Shown: positions 52,540 to 62,600, counted from the stretch's first letter. The stretch is 64,000 nucleotides of DNA from Sva-07 sp963774765 (GCA_963774765.1 CAVZGP010000011.1:496001-560000), one strand, 5' to 3'. Numbers and translations are program-made. Notes: generated by a model from the letters alone, not told the origin.

Positions 52540-53121
52540 ATGAGTGTGATTTGGGTCGGCCCTGCTACATCTGGATGGATGCACGGTGATTGGCTCCATC
52601 AACGGATTCGGAGTGACGTGGTAGCGCGTCGTGCCGTCGATGAGCGCGAGAGGCTGTCGATCGAGCGGTTCCTCGCCGCGTTCGATGCGCTGGAATCGCC
52701 GTTCGACCAGGAATCCGACCCGATCCACGTGACCGGATCGGGCATTGTCACTGGGCCGCGTGGAGTGGTGCTGCTCGAACACAAGCGCTTGGGGATCTGG
52801 CTGCAGCCCGGAGGACACATCGATCCGGGTGAGACCCCGTGGGACGCGGCGTTGCGCGAGACCCGGGAGGAGACGGGCCTCGTGGTCTCCTTCGCCGGTC
52901 CGTTCGACGCTGAGGGTGTTCCCGAGCTGGTACATGTCGATGTCCACGAGGGAGGGCGGGGCCACACGCACCTCGACCTGCGGTATCTGATCGAAGGTGG
53001 CGATGCCGACCCCGATCCTCCGGAGGAGGAGAGCCAGCAGATCGACTGGTTCGAGTGGGACGCCGCCATCGACCGTGCCGACCCCGGCCTCCGCGGCATC
53101 CTCGAGTCCCTCCGACCCTGA
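52540..53121 (+). CDS. NUDIX hydrolase
   Basis: A protein of 193 residues (180 if the ATG at 52579 is used). The NUDIX box is complete: GGHIDPGETPWDAALRETREETGL fits G-x5-E-x7-R-E-U-x-x-E-E. GIVTGPRGVVLLEHKRLGIWLQPGGHI precedes it and LRYLIEGGDADPDPPEEESQ follows. NUDIX enzymes hydrolyse nucleoside diphosphate derivatives. Its place between imuB and dnaE2 makes nucleotide sanitation during DNA damage a reasonable guess, but no SOS box was seen upstream. A dispersed palindrome follows its stop by three bases. Confidence 0.8.
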   Translation: MSVIWVGPATSGWMHGDWLHQRIRSDVVARRAVDERERLSIERFLAAFDALESPFDQESDPIHVTGSGIVTGPRGVVLLEHKRLGIWLQPGGHIDPGETPWDAALRETREETGLVVSFAGPFDAEGVPELVHVDVHEGGRGHTHLDLRYLIEGGDADPDPPEEESQQIDWFEWDAAIDRADPGLRGILESLRP

Positions 53122-53124
53122 CCC

Positions 53125-53183
53125 AGCCCGAAAAATGCCTGGTTTGTCGCGCTGAGCGCGCAGATCCAGGCATTTTTCGGGCT
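53125..53183. repeat. 59-bp dispersed palindrome, AAAAATGCCTGG family, copy 2
   Basis: Arms AGCCCGAAAAATGCCTGG (53125-53142) and its exact 18-base complement (53166-53183). The 23-base middle is the reverse complement of copy 1 at 19436 with one difference, so this is a conserved dispersed element rather than a chance hairpin. It lies between two genes running in the same direction. Confidence 0.85.
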
Positions 53184-53201
53184 GATGGGGGTTGCGGGGA
53201 G

Positions 53202-53217
53202 GCGAACATGTGTTCGA
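53202..53217 (+). promoter_or_regulatory. LexA (SOS) box of dnaE2
   Basis: GCGAACATGTGTTCGA, one base away from the imuA' box and with the same GATAC following. It is 10 bases before the chosen ATG of dnaE2, so the transcript would be leaderless or nearly so. dnaE2 is thus in the same LexA regulon as imuA'-imuB. Confidence 0.85.
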
Positions 53218-53227
53218 TACTGGGTGG

Positions 53228-56200
53228 ATGGGGTTCAACAACCCGTCGTGGACGTGGAGTGAACTCGAGGCGACGCTCTCGGGCACGGCAGGTCGTGACG
53301 GGCGCACGCCGGCGAGCGCGTCGTGGAACTCCGGCGGTGACGGACCGGCGTGGAGCCGCAAACGCCAGCCGTTCGAGGCGCCGACCGACCTGACGCAGCC
53401 CATCGTGCGGGTGCCCACGGTCCCGTACGCCGAATTGCACTGCCACTCGAACTTCTCGTTCCTCGACGGGGCCTCGCATCCCGAGGAGTTGGCCACCGAG
53501 GCGGCTCGGCTCGGACTGGACGCGTTGGCGATCACCGATCACGACGGCTTCTACGGGGTGGTCCGCTTTGCCGAGGCAGCCAAGGCGGTCGGTCTGCCGA
53601 CGGTGTTCGGCACCGAGATCACGCTCGCAGCGACAGGCATGCCCCACGACGCCCGTGTGGCCCGATCGGAGGCCGACACGACCCGCCAGGTCGACACCGG
53701 GATGGTGCCCGACTCGCACGCTCCCGATCCGTCCGGCATCCACCTGCTCGTGCTCGCCGACGGCCCGTCCGGGTACGCCCGGCTGTCGCGAGCGTTGAGC
53801 AACGGGCATCTCGCCGGCGAGAAGGGAGCCCCGCAATTCACGTTCGGTGACGTCGCAGACACCGTCGCCGGACACGGCTGGGTGCTCACTGGCTGCCGGA
53901 AAGGGGCGGTCCCTGCGGCGCTGGTCGCCGACGGCCCGGCAGTGGCGCGCAGAGAGCTGCTCCGACTGGTCGACGCGTTCGGGCGCGACCGGGTACTCGT
54001 CGAGTTGTGGGACCACGGCGACCCACTCGACTCCGCCCGCAACGACGCGCTCGCCGAACTCGCCCACCGTGAGCGTGTCGAGTGCGTGGCGACCAACAAC
54101 GTCCACTACGCCACCCCGGCGCAACGCCGGCTGGCAACCGCGCTCGCCGCGGTGCGGTCGCGACGAAGCCTCGACCAGGTCGACCCGTGGCTCCCCGCCG
54201 CCGCCGGAGCGCACCTGCGATCGGGAGCCGAGCAGACCAAACGATTCAGGCGCTATCCCGGTGTGATCGAACGGGCGGCGGAGATCGGTCGGGCGGCGGC
54301 GTTCGACCTGTCGCTCGTCGCGCCGAAGCTGCCGCCATTCCCGTGCCCAGCCGGACTGACCGAGATGCAGTACCTGCGACAGGTGACCGAGGACGGTGCT
54401 CGTCGCCGCTACGGCGAACGGCCGGTGCACGCCGAGGATCTCTCGTTGCGAGCCCGCGCGTGGAAGACGATCGACCACGAGCTGGCGCTGATCGAGCAAC
54501 TCGACTTCGCCGGCTACTTCCTGATCGTGTGGGACATCGTCGAGTTCTGTCGCCGTTCCAACATCTTCTGCCAGGGCCGGGGGAGCGCCGCCAATTCGGC
54601 GGTCTGCTACGCGATCGGGGTCACGGCGGCCGATGCGGTGTCGCTCGGCCTGCTGTTCGAGCGCTTCCTGTCGCCGGAACGCGACGGCCCGCCCGACATC
54701 GACGTCGACATCGAGAGCGACCGGCGAGAAGAGGTGATCCAGTACGTCTACGAGCGTTACGGACGCCATCACACCGCGCAGGTGGCGAACGTGATCACGT
54801 ATCGGGCGCGCTCGGCGGTACGCGACATGGCCAAGGCGCTCGGGTTTGAGCCGGGCCAGCAGGATGCCTGGTCGAAGCAGGTCGACGGCTGGGGTGGTGT
54901 GGCGTCGACGGCGAGCCAGCCCGACTGCTCGATCCCCGGATCGGTGCTGGAGCTGGCGTTGGAGGTCGAGGATGCGCCGCGGCACCTCGGCATCCACTCG
55001 GGCGGCATGGTGATCTGCGATCGGCCGGTGATCGAGGTGTGCCCGGTCGAGTGGGCGCGGATGGACAAGCGGTCGGTGCTGCAGTGGGACAAGGACGATT
55101 GCGCCCGCACCGGCCTCGTCAAGTTCGACCTGCTCGGCCTCGGGATGCTCTCCGCGCTGCACTACGCCGTCGACCTCGTACGCGAACACCGTGGCTACGA
55201 GATCGACCTCGCCACCATCGCGCAGGACGACGACGTGTACGGGATGCTGTGCCGCGCCGACACCGTCGGGGTGTTCCAGATCGAATCACGGGCGCAGATG
55301 GCGACGCTGCCCCGGCTGAAGCCGCGCCGATTCTACGACCTGGTGGTCGAGGTGGCGCTGATCCGGCCGGGTCCGATCCAGGGCGGGTCGGTACACCCGT
55401 ACATCCGGCGTCGCAACGGCCTCGAGCCGATCACCTACCTGCATCCCTTGCTGGAGAATTCACTTGGCAAGACGCTCGGGGTGCCGCTGTTCCAGGAGCA
55501 GCTGATGCAGATGGCGATCGACGTCGCCGGGTTCAGCCCGGCCGAGTCCGACGAGCTGCGTCAGGCGATGGGATCGAAGCGCTCGGCGCGGCGGATGGAG
55601 CAGCTCAAGGATCGGCTCTACGCCGGCATGGCCGAGCGGGGCATCACCGACGACATCGCCGACGAGCTGTTCATGAAGATGAAGGCGTTCGCCAACTACG
55701 GCTTCCCCGAGTCGCACTCGGTGAGCTTCGCCTACCTCGTGTACGCGTCATCGTGGATCAAGTACCACGAGCCCGCCGCGTTCTGTGCGGCGCTGCTCAA
55801 CGCGCAGCCGATGGGGTTCTGGTCGCCTCACACGTTGGTGCGCGACGCCCGTCGCCACGGTGTGGTGGTGCACACTCCGGACCTGAACGCGTCGCTGGCC
55901 GGTGCCACCTTGGAGACCTGCGCCGAATCGGAGAACGGCGTCGCAGTGCGGTTGGGGATCGGCTCGGTGCGCGGGGTCGGCTCGGAGCTGGCCGACGAGA
56001 TCGAGGCCGTCCGCAAGGCCGATGGATTGTTCACCGACACCGAGGATCTCGTGCGACGGGTGCCGTCGCTGACGCTGGCGCAGCTGGAAGCGATGGCGAC
56101 CGGTGGGCTGTTCGGCGAGTGCTTCGGCCTCGACCGGCGGATGGCGCTGTGGACCGTCGGGGCCACCGCCCAGTCACGCCCCGGCCGGCTGCCCGGCGTG

Positions 56201-56647
56201 GTCACCGGTGACGCGGCGCCGCGCCTGCCGGGGATGACCCCGGTCGAGGAGGCGGTCGCCGACCTGTGGGCAACCGGCGTGTCGCCCGACGGCCACCCGA
56301 CGATCTTCGTACGGGAGGAGTTGAGCAGGCTCGGTGTGCTGACGTCGTCGCAGCTGTGGGACCCCAAGCCCGGCTCGATCGTGCAGGTTGCAGGCGTGGT
56401 CACGCACCGTCAGCGGCCGATGACCGCGCAGGGCGTCACGTTCCTCAACCTCGAGGACGAGACCGGCCTGATCAACGTCGTGGTGTCGAAGGGCTGCTGG
56501 GCGAGGTTCCGCAAGGTGGCGCGAGAAGCGCCGGCGATGCTGATCCGCGGCCGCCTGGAACGCTCGGAAGGCGTCGTCAACATCGTCGCCGAGCATCTCG
56601 CCCCACTCCCCATGCCAGCGACGACGACCTCCCGCGACTTCCGGTAG
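53228..56647 (+). CDS. dnaE2: Error-prone DNA polymerase III alpha-like subunit DnaE2
   Basis: A 1139-residue C-family polymerase. MGFNNPSWTWSELEATLSG is the standard DnaE2 N-terminus. The PHP domain begins YAELHCHSNFSFLDGASHPEEL. The catalytic palm carries QGRGSAANSAVCYAIGVT and the aspartates in PPDIDVDIESDRREEVIQYVY. SHSVSFAYLVYASSWIKYHEPAAFC and a C-terminal OB-fold (IVQVAGVVTHRQRPMTAQG, VTFLNLEDETGLINVVVS) complete it. It lacks the tau- and clamp-binding tail of replicative DnaE1, as in other DnaE2 proteins, so clamp access depends on ImuB. The ATG at 53228 was chosen by homology and by position after the LexA box. It carries out induced mutagenic lesion bypass. Confidence 0.93.
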   Translation: MGFNNPSWTWSELEATLSGTAGRDGRTPASASWNSGGDGPAWSRKRQPFEAPTDLTQPIVRVPTVPYAELHCHSNFSFLDGASHPEELATEAARLGLDALAITDHDGFYGVVRFAEAAKAVGLPTVFGTEITLAATGMPHDARVARSEADTTRQVDTGMVPDSHAPDPSGIHLLVLADGPSGYARLSRALSNGHLAGEKGAPQFTFGDVADTVAGHGWVLTGCRKGAVPAALVADGPAVARRELLRLVDAFGRDRVLVELWDHGDPLDSARNDALAELAHRERVECVATNNVHYATPAQRRLATALAAVRSRRSLDQVDPWLPAAAGAHLRSGAEQTKRFRRYPGVIERAAEIGRAAAFDLSLVAPKLPPFPCPAGLTEMQYLRQVTEDGARRRYGERPVHAEDLSLRARAWKTIDHELALIEQLDFAGYFLIVWDIVEFCRRSNIFCQGRGSAANSAVCYAIGVTAADAVSLGLLFERFLSPERDGPPDIDVDIESDRREEVIQYVYERYGRHHTAQVANVITYRARSAVRDMAKALGFEPGQQDAWSKQVDGWGGVASTASQPDCSIPGSVLELALEVEDAPRHLGIHSGGMVICDRPVIEVCPVEWARMDKRSVLQWDKDDCARTGLVKFDLLGLGMLSALHYAVDLVREHRGYEIDLATIAQDDDVYGMLCRADTVGVFQIESRAQMATLPRLKPRRFYDLVVEVALIRPGPIQGGSVHPYIRRRNGLEPITYLHPLLENSLGKTLGVPLFQEQLMQMAIDVAGFSPAESDELRQAMGSKRSARRMEQLKDRLYAGMAERGITDDIADELFMKMKAFANYGFPESHSVSFAYLVYASSWIKYHEPAAFCAALLNAQPMGFWSPHTLVRDARRHGVVVHTPDLNASLAGATLETCAESENGVAVRLGIGSVRGVGSELADEIEAVRKADGLFTDTEDLVRRVPSLTLAQLEAMATGGLFGECFGLDRRMALWTVGATAQSRPGRLPGVVTGDAAPRLPGMTPVEEAVADLWATGVSPDGHPTIFVREELSRLGVLTSSQLWDPKPGSIVQVAGVVTHRQRPMTAQGVTFLNLEDETGLINVVVSKGCWARFRKVAREAPAMLIRGRLERSEGVVNIVAEHLAPLPMPATTTSRDFR

Positions 56648-56651
56648 ATGT

Positions 56652-56678
56652 AACGATTGGTGTCTGACACCAATCGTT
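56652..56678. repeat. Palindrome of the GTCTGAC family between convergent genes
   Basis: AACGATTGGTGTC and GACACCAATCGTT are perfect 13-base arms around a single T. It shares the GTCTGAC centre of the other members but not the outer arms. It lies four bases after the dnaE2 stop and four before the stop of the opposing gene and probably terminates both. Confidence 0.7.
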
Positions 56679-56682
56679 GCGC

Positions 56683-57870
56683 CTACCTCGCTGGGTTGGC
56701 GGCCATGCTCAGGTGCAACTCGCCGTCGGTGGGGTAGGGGTGAGCGAGGGCGACTGCTTCGTTCAGCTCGACGCCGAGGCCGGGCTCGGTCGACGGGATG
56801 ACGTGGCCGTCCTCCCACTCGATCGGGGTGGTCAACAGGTCGGCGTGGAAGCCGCTCCAGTCCTGGATCCCCTCGACGATCAACAGGTTCGACAGCGTCG
56901 CTGCGAGCTGGATGTTGGCGGCGCCGAGGATCGGTCCCGAGTACAGGTGCGGCGCGATCTGGCATCCTGCCGCTTCGGCGATCGCAGCGATCTTCTTGCC
57001 GGCGAGCAACCCACCGCACCGACCGAGGTTCGGCTGCCAGATCGCCGCCGCTTGATGACGCGCCAGCGCAGCGAACTCGGTGATCGTCGTCAGTCGCTCG
57101 CCGGTCGCCACCGGGATCGACGTCTGGCGCGCCACCCGCGCCATCTCCTCAGGCTGGTCGGGTTGCGTCGGCTCCTCGAACCACAGGGGATCAAACGGTT
57201 CCAGGCGCTGCGCCAACCGGATCGCACCGGCAGCGGTGAACTGGCCGTGCGTGCCGAACAGTAGGTCCGCCCGCGACCCGACCGCCTCGCGGATCGCTCC
57301 GGTGATCGCCACCGACCGGTCGATGTCCTCGAGGCTCGGCTGGTGCCCGTCGAACGCGGTGTACGGCCCGGCGGGATCGAACTTCACCGCCGTGAATCCA
57401 CGCGCCACTTCGAACGCTGCCTGTTCGGCTGCCTGCGCCGGATTGCTGTACACGTCGGGTCGACCATCGGCCGGATACAGGTAGGTGTAGGTGCGGATCC
57501 GCTCGTGCACCCGGCCGCCGAGCAGGTCGTACACCGGCTTGCCCGCGTCCTTGCCGACGATGTCCCAGCACGCCATCTCGATCCCGCTCATCACGCCGAC
57601 CAGCGTCGGGTCGGGCCGCAGCGCGTACCCGCTCGAGTACATCCGGCGCCACATCAACTCGATGCGGTTCGGATCAGCGTCGATCACCCACCGCTCGGCG
57701 AGGTCGGCGACCATCGTCGCCACCGTGTGTGGTCCGAACGTCGCAACGTAGATCTCGCCGTAGCCGACGACGCCGGTGTCGGTCGTCAGCTTGACCACGA
57801 TGAAGTACCGCCCACCGAAGTGCGGCGGCGGATTGGCGATCACGAACGTGGTGCAGTCGACGATGCGCAT
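56683..57870 (-). CDS. Mandelate racemase / muconate lactonizing enzyme family protein
   Basis: A 395-residue enolase-superfamily protein. The N-terminal capping domain (IVDCTTFVIANPPPHFGGRYF) leads to a TIM barrel with TAVKFDPAGPYTAF, the metal ligand region WFEEPTQPDQPEEMA with its glutamate, VATGERLT and QIAPHLYSGP with a late histidine. This pattern fits the galactonate/gluconate dehydratase side of the family, which removes water from sugar acids, but the KxK motif on the second strand reads VKFD, so specificity is uncertain. It converges with dnaE2. No sugar transporter or regulator is adjacent. The ATG ending at 57870 is preferred. Confidence 0.8.
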   Translation of the reverse strand: MRIVDCTTFVIANPPPHFGGRYFIVVKLTTDTGVVGYGEIYVATFGPHTVATMVADLAERWVIDADPNRIELMWRRMYSSGYALRPDPTLVGVMSGIEMACWDIVGKDAGKPVYDLLGGRVHERIRTYTYLYPADGRPDVYSNPAQAAEQAAFEVARGFTAVKFDPAGPYTAFDGHQPSLEDIDRSVAITGAIREAVGSRADLLFGTHGQFTAAGAIRLAQRLEPFDPLWFEEPTQPDQPEEMARVARQTSIPVATGERLTTITEFAALARHQAAAIWQPNLGRCGGLLAGKKIAAIAEAAGCQIAPHLYSGPILGAANIQLAATLSNLLIVEGIQDWSGFHADLLTTPIEWEDGHVIPSTEPGLGVELNEAVALAHPYPTDGELHLSMAANPAR

Positions 57871-57996
57871 CACCTCGACCCTACGCGTGTGGGTGTTCGG
57901 TTTGCCGGGCGGTGCCCGGCAATCCGCAGACCGGTCCACTCGGGCTGTGGTGTCGGATACCCGACCACCTCATCGGCGGCCCGCCGTACCACCGAC

Positions 57997-58029
57997 GATT
58001 GCAGCAGGGGTCTGACCCCTGGTGCAATC
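57997..58029. repeat. Palindrome of the GTCTGAC family, copy after the NUDIX gene
   Basis: GATTGCAGCAGGGGTC and GACCCCTGGTGCAATC pair with one G-G mismatch around the central T. It overlaps the stop codon of the minus-strand NUDIX gene, and about 125 bases separate it from the start of the next gene in that direction. Confidence 0.75.
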
Positions 58030-58519
58030 AGATGCCGGTGTCGAGTGGGGTTGGCGGCGGGCCGTCGGTGATGAGATTGCGGAGGAGACCGCCGAGCGTG
58101 CGCGGCGAGAACCACGCCCCACCGATCGTGGCTCGTTCGATGTCGTCGAGATGCCACCAGCGCACCTCGTGGAGGCGTTCGGCACGGAGTTGCTCCCAGC
58201 TCAACGCCGGCGTCGGCTCGAACCGATCCGTCGCCTCGACCAGGTAGTACCGATCACGTTGGCCGTCCCACAGACCGTCGTCGTGGGGAATGATGTGCTC
58301 GCGATTCCACACGTGGACGCCGACCACCGGATTGCGCAGGCCGACCTCCTCGATCAGCTCACGATGCAGCGCCTCGAGATGAGTCTCGCCAGGATCGAGG
58401 CCGCCCCCAGGCAACGACCACACGGTGGCGTCCGGGAACTCGAAGCGCACGAGCAGGACATGCTGGTCGGGGGTGACCAACAGCGCGCGCACGGCCTCTC
58501 GGATGCGCAGTTCGGCCAT
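58028..58519 (-). CDS. NUDIX hydrolase
   Basis: A 163-residue NUDIX protein. The box is GGGLDPGETHLEALHRELIEEVGL, preceded by VRALLVTPDQHVLLVRFEFPDATVWSLPGG and followed by RDRYYLVEATDRFEP and VRWWHLDDIERA. This resembles the ADP-ribose/MutT-like group found widely in actinobacteria. The ATG ending at 58519 was chosen over an upstream frame extension that overlaps the DUF3039 gene. The substrate is unknown. It is the second gene after DUF3039 in the same direction, ten bases apart. Confidence 0.8.
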   Translation of the reverse strand: MAELRIREAVRALLVTPDQHVLLVRFEFPDATVWSLPGGGLDPGETHLEALHRELIEEVGLRNPVVGVHVWNREHIIPHDDGLWDGQRDRYYLVEATDRFEPTPALSWEQLRAERLHEVRWWHLDDIERATIGGAWFSPRTLGGLLRNLITDGPPPTPLDTGI

Positions 58520-58529
58520 CGGATGACGG

Positions 58530-58832
58530 TCAGTCGTTCGGTGTGTCTCGCAGGCCGTCGTTGAACGCCTTGTACATCCCATAGACGCTCTTGCACTTCT
58601 CGCACACCGGCAGTTGTTTGGGATCGCGTGACGGCACCCACACGAATCCGCACAACGCCTCGATCGGCGTGCCCATCACCCTGGCCTCCAGAACGACGGC
58701 TGCGGCGTTCTCCCCGCGCTTGGTCTTGACGATGTGGGCTGCGGTCGGCTCGCCGGTCTCGGTGGTCTCATCGGTGTCGACGTCGACGCGCTCGACGGGC
58801 ATCGTTTCGAGGTCGGTCATGGTGCCAGTCAA
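58530..58832 (-). CDS. DUF3039-family small protein
   Basis: A 100-residue protein belonging to a small actinobacterial family. The conserved end reads EALCGFVWVPSRDPKQLPVCEKCKSVYGMY with a cysteine in ALCG and a CxxC pair, which may bind zinc (Cys-x(n)-CEKC). The N-terminus is acidic and threonine-rich. The role is not known. An alternative start ending at 58820 would shorten it by four residues. It is co-directional with the NUDIX gene that follows. Confidence 0.8.
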   Translation of the reverse strand: MTGTMTDLETMPVERVDVDTDETTETGEPTAAHIVKTKRGENAAAVVLEARVMGTPIEALCGFVWVPSRDPKQLPVCEKCKSVYGMYKAFNDGLRDTPND

Positions 58833-58855
58833 ACAGATCCGGTAGGCTGTGCAAC

Positions 58856-58987
58856 GTGCTCATCGCCATTGTTGCCATTGCCGCCGCTGTAGCGGCAGCA
58901 GGCGCAGTCGTGGCAGCACGCGGCCCCGCACCCGTACTCATTCCGGTACGGGTCAGGCGGGCGACACGAGTTCAGCGCCAGCGCTGA
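58856..58987 (+). CDS. Possible small membrane peptide (43 residues)
   Basis: A GTG at 58856 opens 43 codons: LIAIVAIAAAVAAAGAVVAA is a clear hydrophobic segment, followed by a basic tail (IPVRVRRATRVQRQR) that would sit in the cytoplasm. It lies in the 241-base gap between DUF3039 and the malic enzyme gene. There is no strong ribosome site, though the start could be near a leaderless transcript. Alanine-rich sequence can arise by chance in GC-rich DNA, so this is weak. Confidence 0.3.
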   Translation: MLIAIVAIAAAVAAAGAVVAARGPAPVLIPVRVRRATRVQRQR

Positions 58988-59073
58988 GCATTCGTCGAAC
59001 TCGCCCGACCAGCCGGATACCGGCGGCGGGCTCCGCTGCAGGTCTTCGGGACACCCTTTCCCACGAAGGACCG

Positions 59074-60312
<1,239 letters not shown>

Positions 60313-60333
60313 CCGATCGGGCAGGGTAGGGAG

Positions 60334-61608
60334 ATGACCAGGTTCGAGGCCTCCTTCGCGTCGCTCCAGAACCTCGACTACCGCAAGCTGTGGTGGGCGG
60401 GAACGTTCTCGTTCATGTCGGTGCAGATGCAGTTCCTGCTGCGCGGCGTGCTGGCGTGGGACCTCACCGAGCGCGAGGGTGCCCTCGGCCTCGTCTACCT
60501 CTGCTTCGGCATTGCGCTGCTGGTCTCCACGCCACTCGGTGGCGTCGCCGCCGACCGGCTGCCCAAGCGGCGCGTCCTCGTCATCAGCCAGGGAGCGATC
60601 CTGGCCGCGGCAATCGGGATGGGCGTCGTCGTGCTCACCGACGTCGTCGAGTTCTGGATGTTGCTCGTCGCTGCGGTCACCCAAGGCGTTGCGTTCGGCT
60701 TCTACGGGCCGACCCGCGTGGCGTTCACGTCCGAGATCGTCGGACGCGATCAACTCGGCAACGCGATCACGCTGTCGATGCTGAGCATGAACGGCACTCG
60801 CGTCATCGCTCCGGCCTTCGCCGGTGCGCTCGCCGGGATCGTGTTCATCGGCATCGGCGGCGCCTACGTGGTCTCCGCGGTGTTCTCGACGCTGTCGTTC
60901 GTGTTGCTGTTGCGGTGCCCCTCAGGATCGGTTCCGCGGGCGACGTCGACGGCGAGCCCGTTCGCCGAGATCGCCGACGGTGTCCGCTACGTCGCCGCGC
61001 GGCCGCACTTGCGTCGGCTCGTGCTGAGCTCGTTCGTGATCATCATGTTCGGCTTCAACTACGTCGCGTTCATCCCGGCGCTCGTGAAGGGCGAATTCGA
61101 TCTCGGCGACGGCTGGGTCGGGATCATCATGTCGGCGAGTTCGATCGGTGCCGTTGCCGTCGCGGTTCCGCTCGCCAGCCGGGCCGACGGCGACGGCGTC
61201 TGGAAGCTGATGGTCGGTTCGGGGCTGCTGTTCGGCGTGGGGGTGATCGCGCTCGGGCTGTCTCCGGTGTTCGGTCTGGGTGTCCTGGTCGTCGCGTTCA
61301 TCGGCGCGGGCACGACCGGCTACCAATCGCTGTCGAATGTGATCGCGCTCAACATGACGGGCGACACCCATCAGGGCCGTGTTCAGTCGCTGATGATGCT
61401 CAGCTTCGCCGGGTTCGGGATCGCGGCGGCACCGTTGGGCATTCTCGCGGAGACGATCGGCCTGCGAGGAGCGATCGTGGTGATGGGTTCGGTCACGCTC
61501 GCAACGGTGATCGGCTATGGACTGCTCGAACGCAATGTGCAGGTCGAGATCGAGCAGGGCATACCACTCGACGAGATCGCCCTGGCTGCCGAGGCCGCGG
61601 CCACGTGA
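60334..61608 (+). CDS. Major facilitator superfamily transporter
   Basis: A 424-residue transporter with twelve predicted membrane helices. ASLQNLDYRKLWWAGTFSFMSVQMQ is the usual start of the enterobactin exporter-like MFS group (MFS_3), LVSTPLGGVAADRLPKRRVL is the loop 2-3 motif, and FYGPTRVAFTSEIVGRDQL follows. FIGAGTTGYQSLSNVIA is in the second half. These proteins export drugs or siderophores; no substrate is visible. It is 21 bases downstream of the malic enzyme stop in the same direction and abuts the next convergent gene. Confidence 0.82.
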   Translation: MTRFEASFASLQNLDYRKLWWAGTFSFMSVQMQFLLRGVLAWDLTEREGALGLVYLCFGIALLVSTPLGGVAADRLPKRRVLVISQGAILAAAIGMGVVVLTDVVEFWMLLVAAVTQGVAFGFYGPTRVAFTSEIVGRDQLGNAITLSMLSMNGTRVIAPAFAGALAGIVFIGIGGAYVVSAVFSTLSFVLLLRCPSGSVPRATSTASPFAEIADGVRYVAARPHLRRLVLSSFVIIMFGFNYVAFIPALVKGEFDLGDGWVGIIMSASSIGAVAVAVPLASRADGDGVWKLMVGSGLLFGVGVIALGLSPVFGLGVLVVAFIGAGTTGYQSLSNVIALNMTGDTHQGRVQSLMMLSFAGFGIAAAPLGILAETIGLRGAIVVMGSVTLATVIGYGLLERNVQVEIEQGIPLDEIALAAEAAAT

Positions 61609-62241
61609 TCAGTTGGTCAGCTCCGCCAGCTCGGCGGTGAGGTTGGCCCTGGCGCGGGGCTCCCACCGTTGCTGTCCGGTCGCGGTGAGATAGATCCTCG
61701 GCCGTTTCAGCAAGCCGCGCAGCACGCCGGCGCGCCCGGTGCGCCAGTCGTCGTCGACGACATGTCGGTACTCGGAGCGAACGCCGGCGAGATATGCGGA
61801 GTACGCGGCCGGTTTGGCACCCAGGATCGCGAGATCGGCGTCGAGCAGCACGGCGGTGTCACCGGTCGCCGCGTCGGCACCTGCTGCACCGTGTTCGGTC
61901 GCCTCGATCATCGATCCGACACGTTCGACTGCGTCGTGGTGCCACCCGATCGATGCGAGGTCGCGACGCGCGAGTCGGGCGCTCGCTCGCTCGTTGGCGG
62001 GGTACGAGGGCTCGTAGACCGCATCGTGATAGAACGCGGCCGCCACCACCTCGTCGAGATGCTCGACCGGCTCGGCCAGTGCGAGGTCCTCGACGTGGCG
62101 GATCACCGACGCCACGTGACTGGCGTTGTGGTAGCGGCGATGCTTCTCGCGGTGGCGTGCAAGGAGGCCGTCGAGCAGCGTCGGGTCGACGGTGACGTGG
62201 CGCTGCCAGGCGACCTCCAGTTCGAGATCTCGATCGCTCAT
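61609..62241 (-). CDS. HD-domain-like predicted metal-dependent phosphohydrolase
   Basis: A 210-residue protein. RYHNASHVASVIRHVE and VVAAAFYHDAVYEPSYPANERAS give the HN and HD metal-binding residues of the small HD superfamily, and DLASIGWHHDAVERVGSMIEATE with LLDADLAILG supply the later His and Asp ligands. Homologues are annotated as predicted HD-superfamily phosphohydrolases acting on nucleotides or related phosphates. The specific substrate is unknown. Its stop abuts the MFS gene stop in a convergent arrangement. Confidence 0.78.
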   Translation of the reverse strand: MSDRDLELEVAWQRHVTVDPTLLDGLLARHREKHRRYHNASHVASVIRHVEDLALAEPVEHLDEVVAAAFYHDAVYEPSYPANERASARLARRDLASIGWHHDAVERVGSMIEATEHGAAGADAATGDTAVLLDADLAILGAKPAAYSAYLAGVRSEYRHVVDDDWRTGRAGVLRGLLKRPRIYLTATGQQRWEPRARANLTAELAELTN

Positions 62242-62270
62242 CGTCTCAGTGTGCCAGTCGCCGTGGCAGG

Positions 62271-62600
62271 GTGATGGGCGTGACGATCTTGATCGACGAA
62301 GCCAGATGGTGGTGGCGCGGCAAGAAGTGGTGTCACCTGGTCAGCGACTCGTCGTACGACGAACTGCACGAGTTCGCCGATCGCATCGGCATTCCTCGAC
62401 GGGGGTTCCAAGGCGATCACTACGACATTCCCGAGGAATACCGGCCCGAGCTGATCGCGGCCGGCGCCGAGCAGGTCGAGAGCCGCGAGCTGGTGCGCCG
62501 CATCCGCGACGCCGGCCTGCGGTTGAGCCCGGCCGAACGCCGCGCCCGCACGGTCCGCGGCGAACTCGCATCGCGGCCCAGCCATCCGACTCACCGATGA
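62271..62600 (+). CDS. DUF4031-family protein
   Basis: A 109-residue protein of a small, widespread actinobacterial family. VTILIDEARWWWRGKKWCHLVSD is the hallmark start, followed by SYDELHEFADRIGIPRRGFQGDHYDIP and AERRARTVRGELASR. It is soluble and basic at the C-terminus. The function is unknown. The start may be the GTG at 62271, the ATG at 62274 or the GTG at 62280. The gene diverges from the HD gene by 29 bases, so both promoters overlap. Confidence 0.8.
   Translation: MMGVTILIDEARWWWRGKKWCHLVSDSSYDELHEFADRIGIPRRGFQGDHYDIPEEYRPELIAAGAEQVESRELVRRIRDAGLRLSPAERRARTVRGELASRPSHPTHR

Noticed and set aside
53125..53183. Simple intrinsic terminator after the NUDIX gene
   Set aside because: The other copy lies in a divergent promoter region, and the loop sequence is conserved, so a terminator alone does not explain the element.
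52748..55189. Minus-strand open frame of about 810 codons over the NUDIX gene and dnaE2
   Set aside because: It is a shadow of DnaE2, whose catalytic motifs are on the plus strand.
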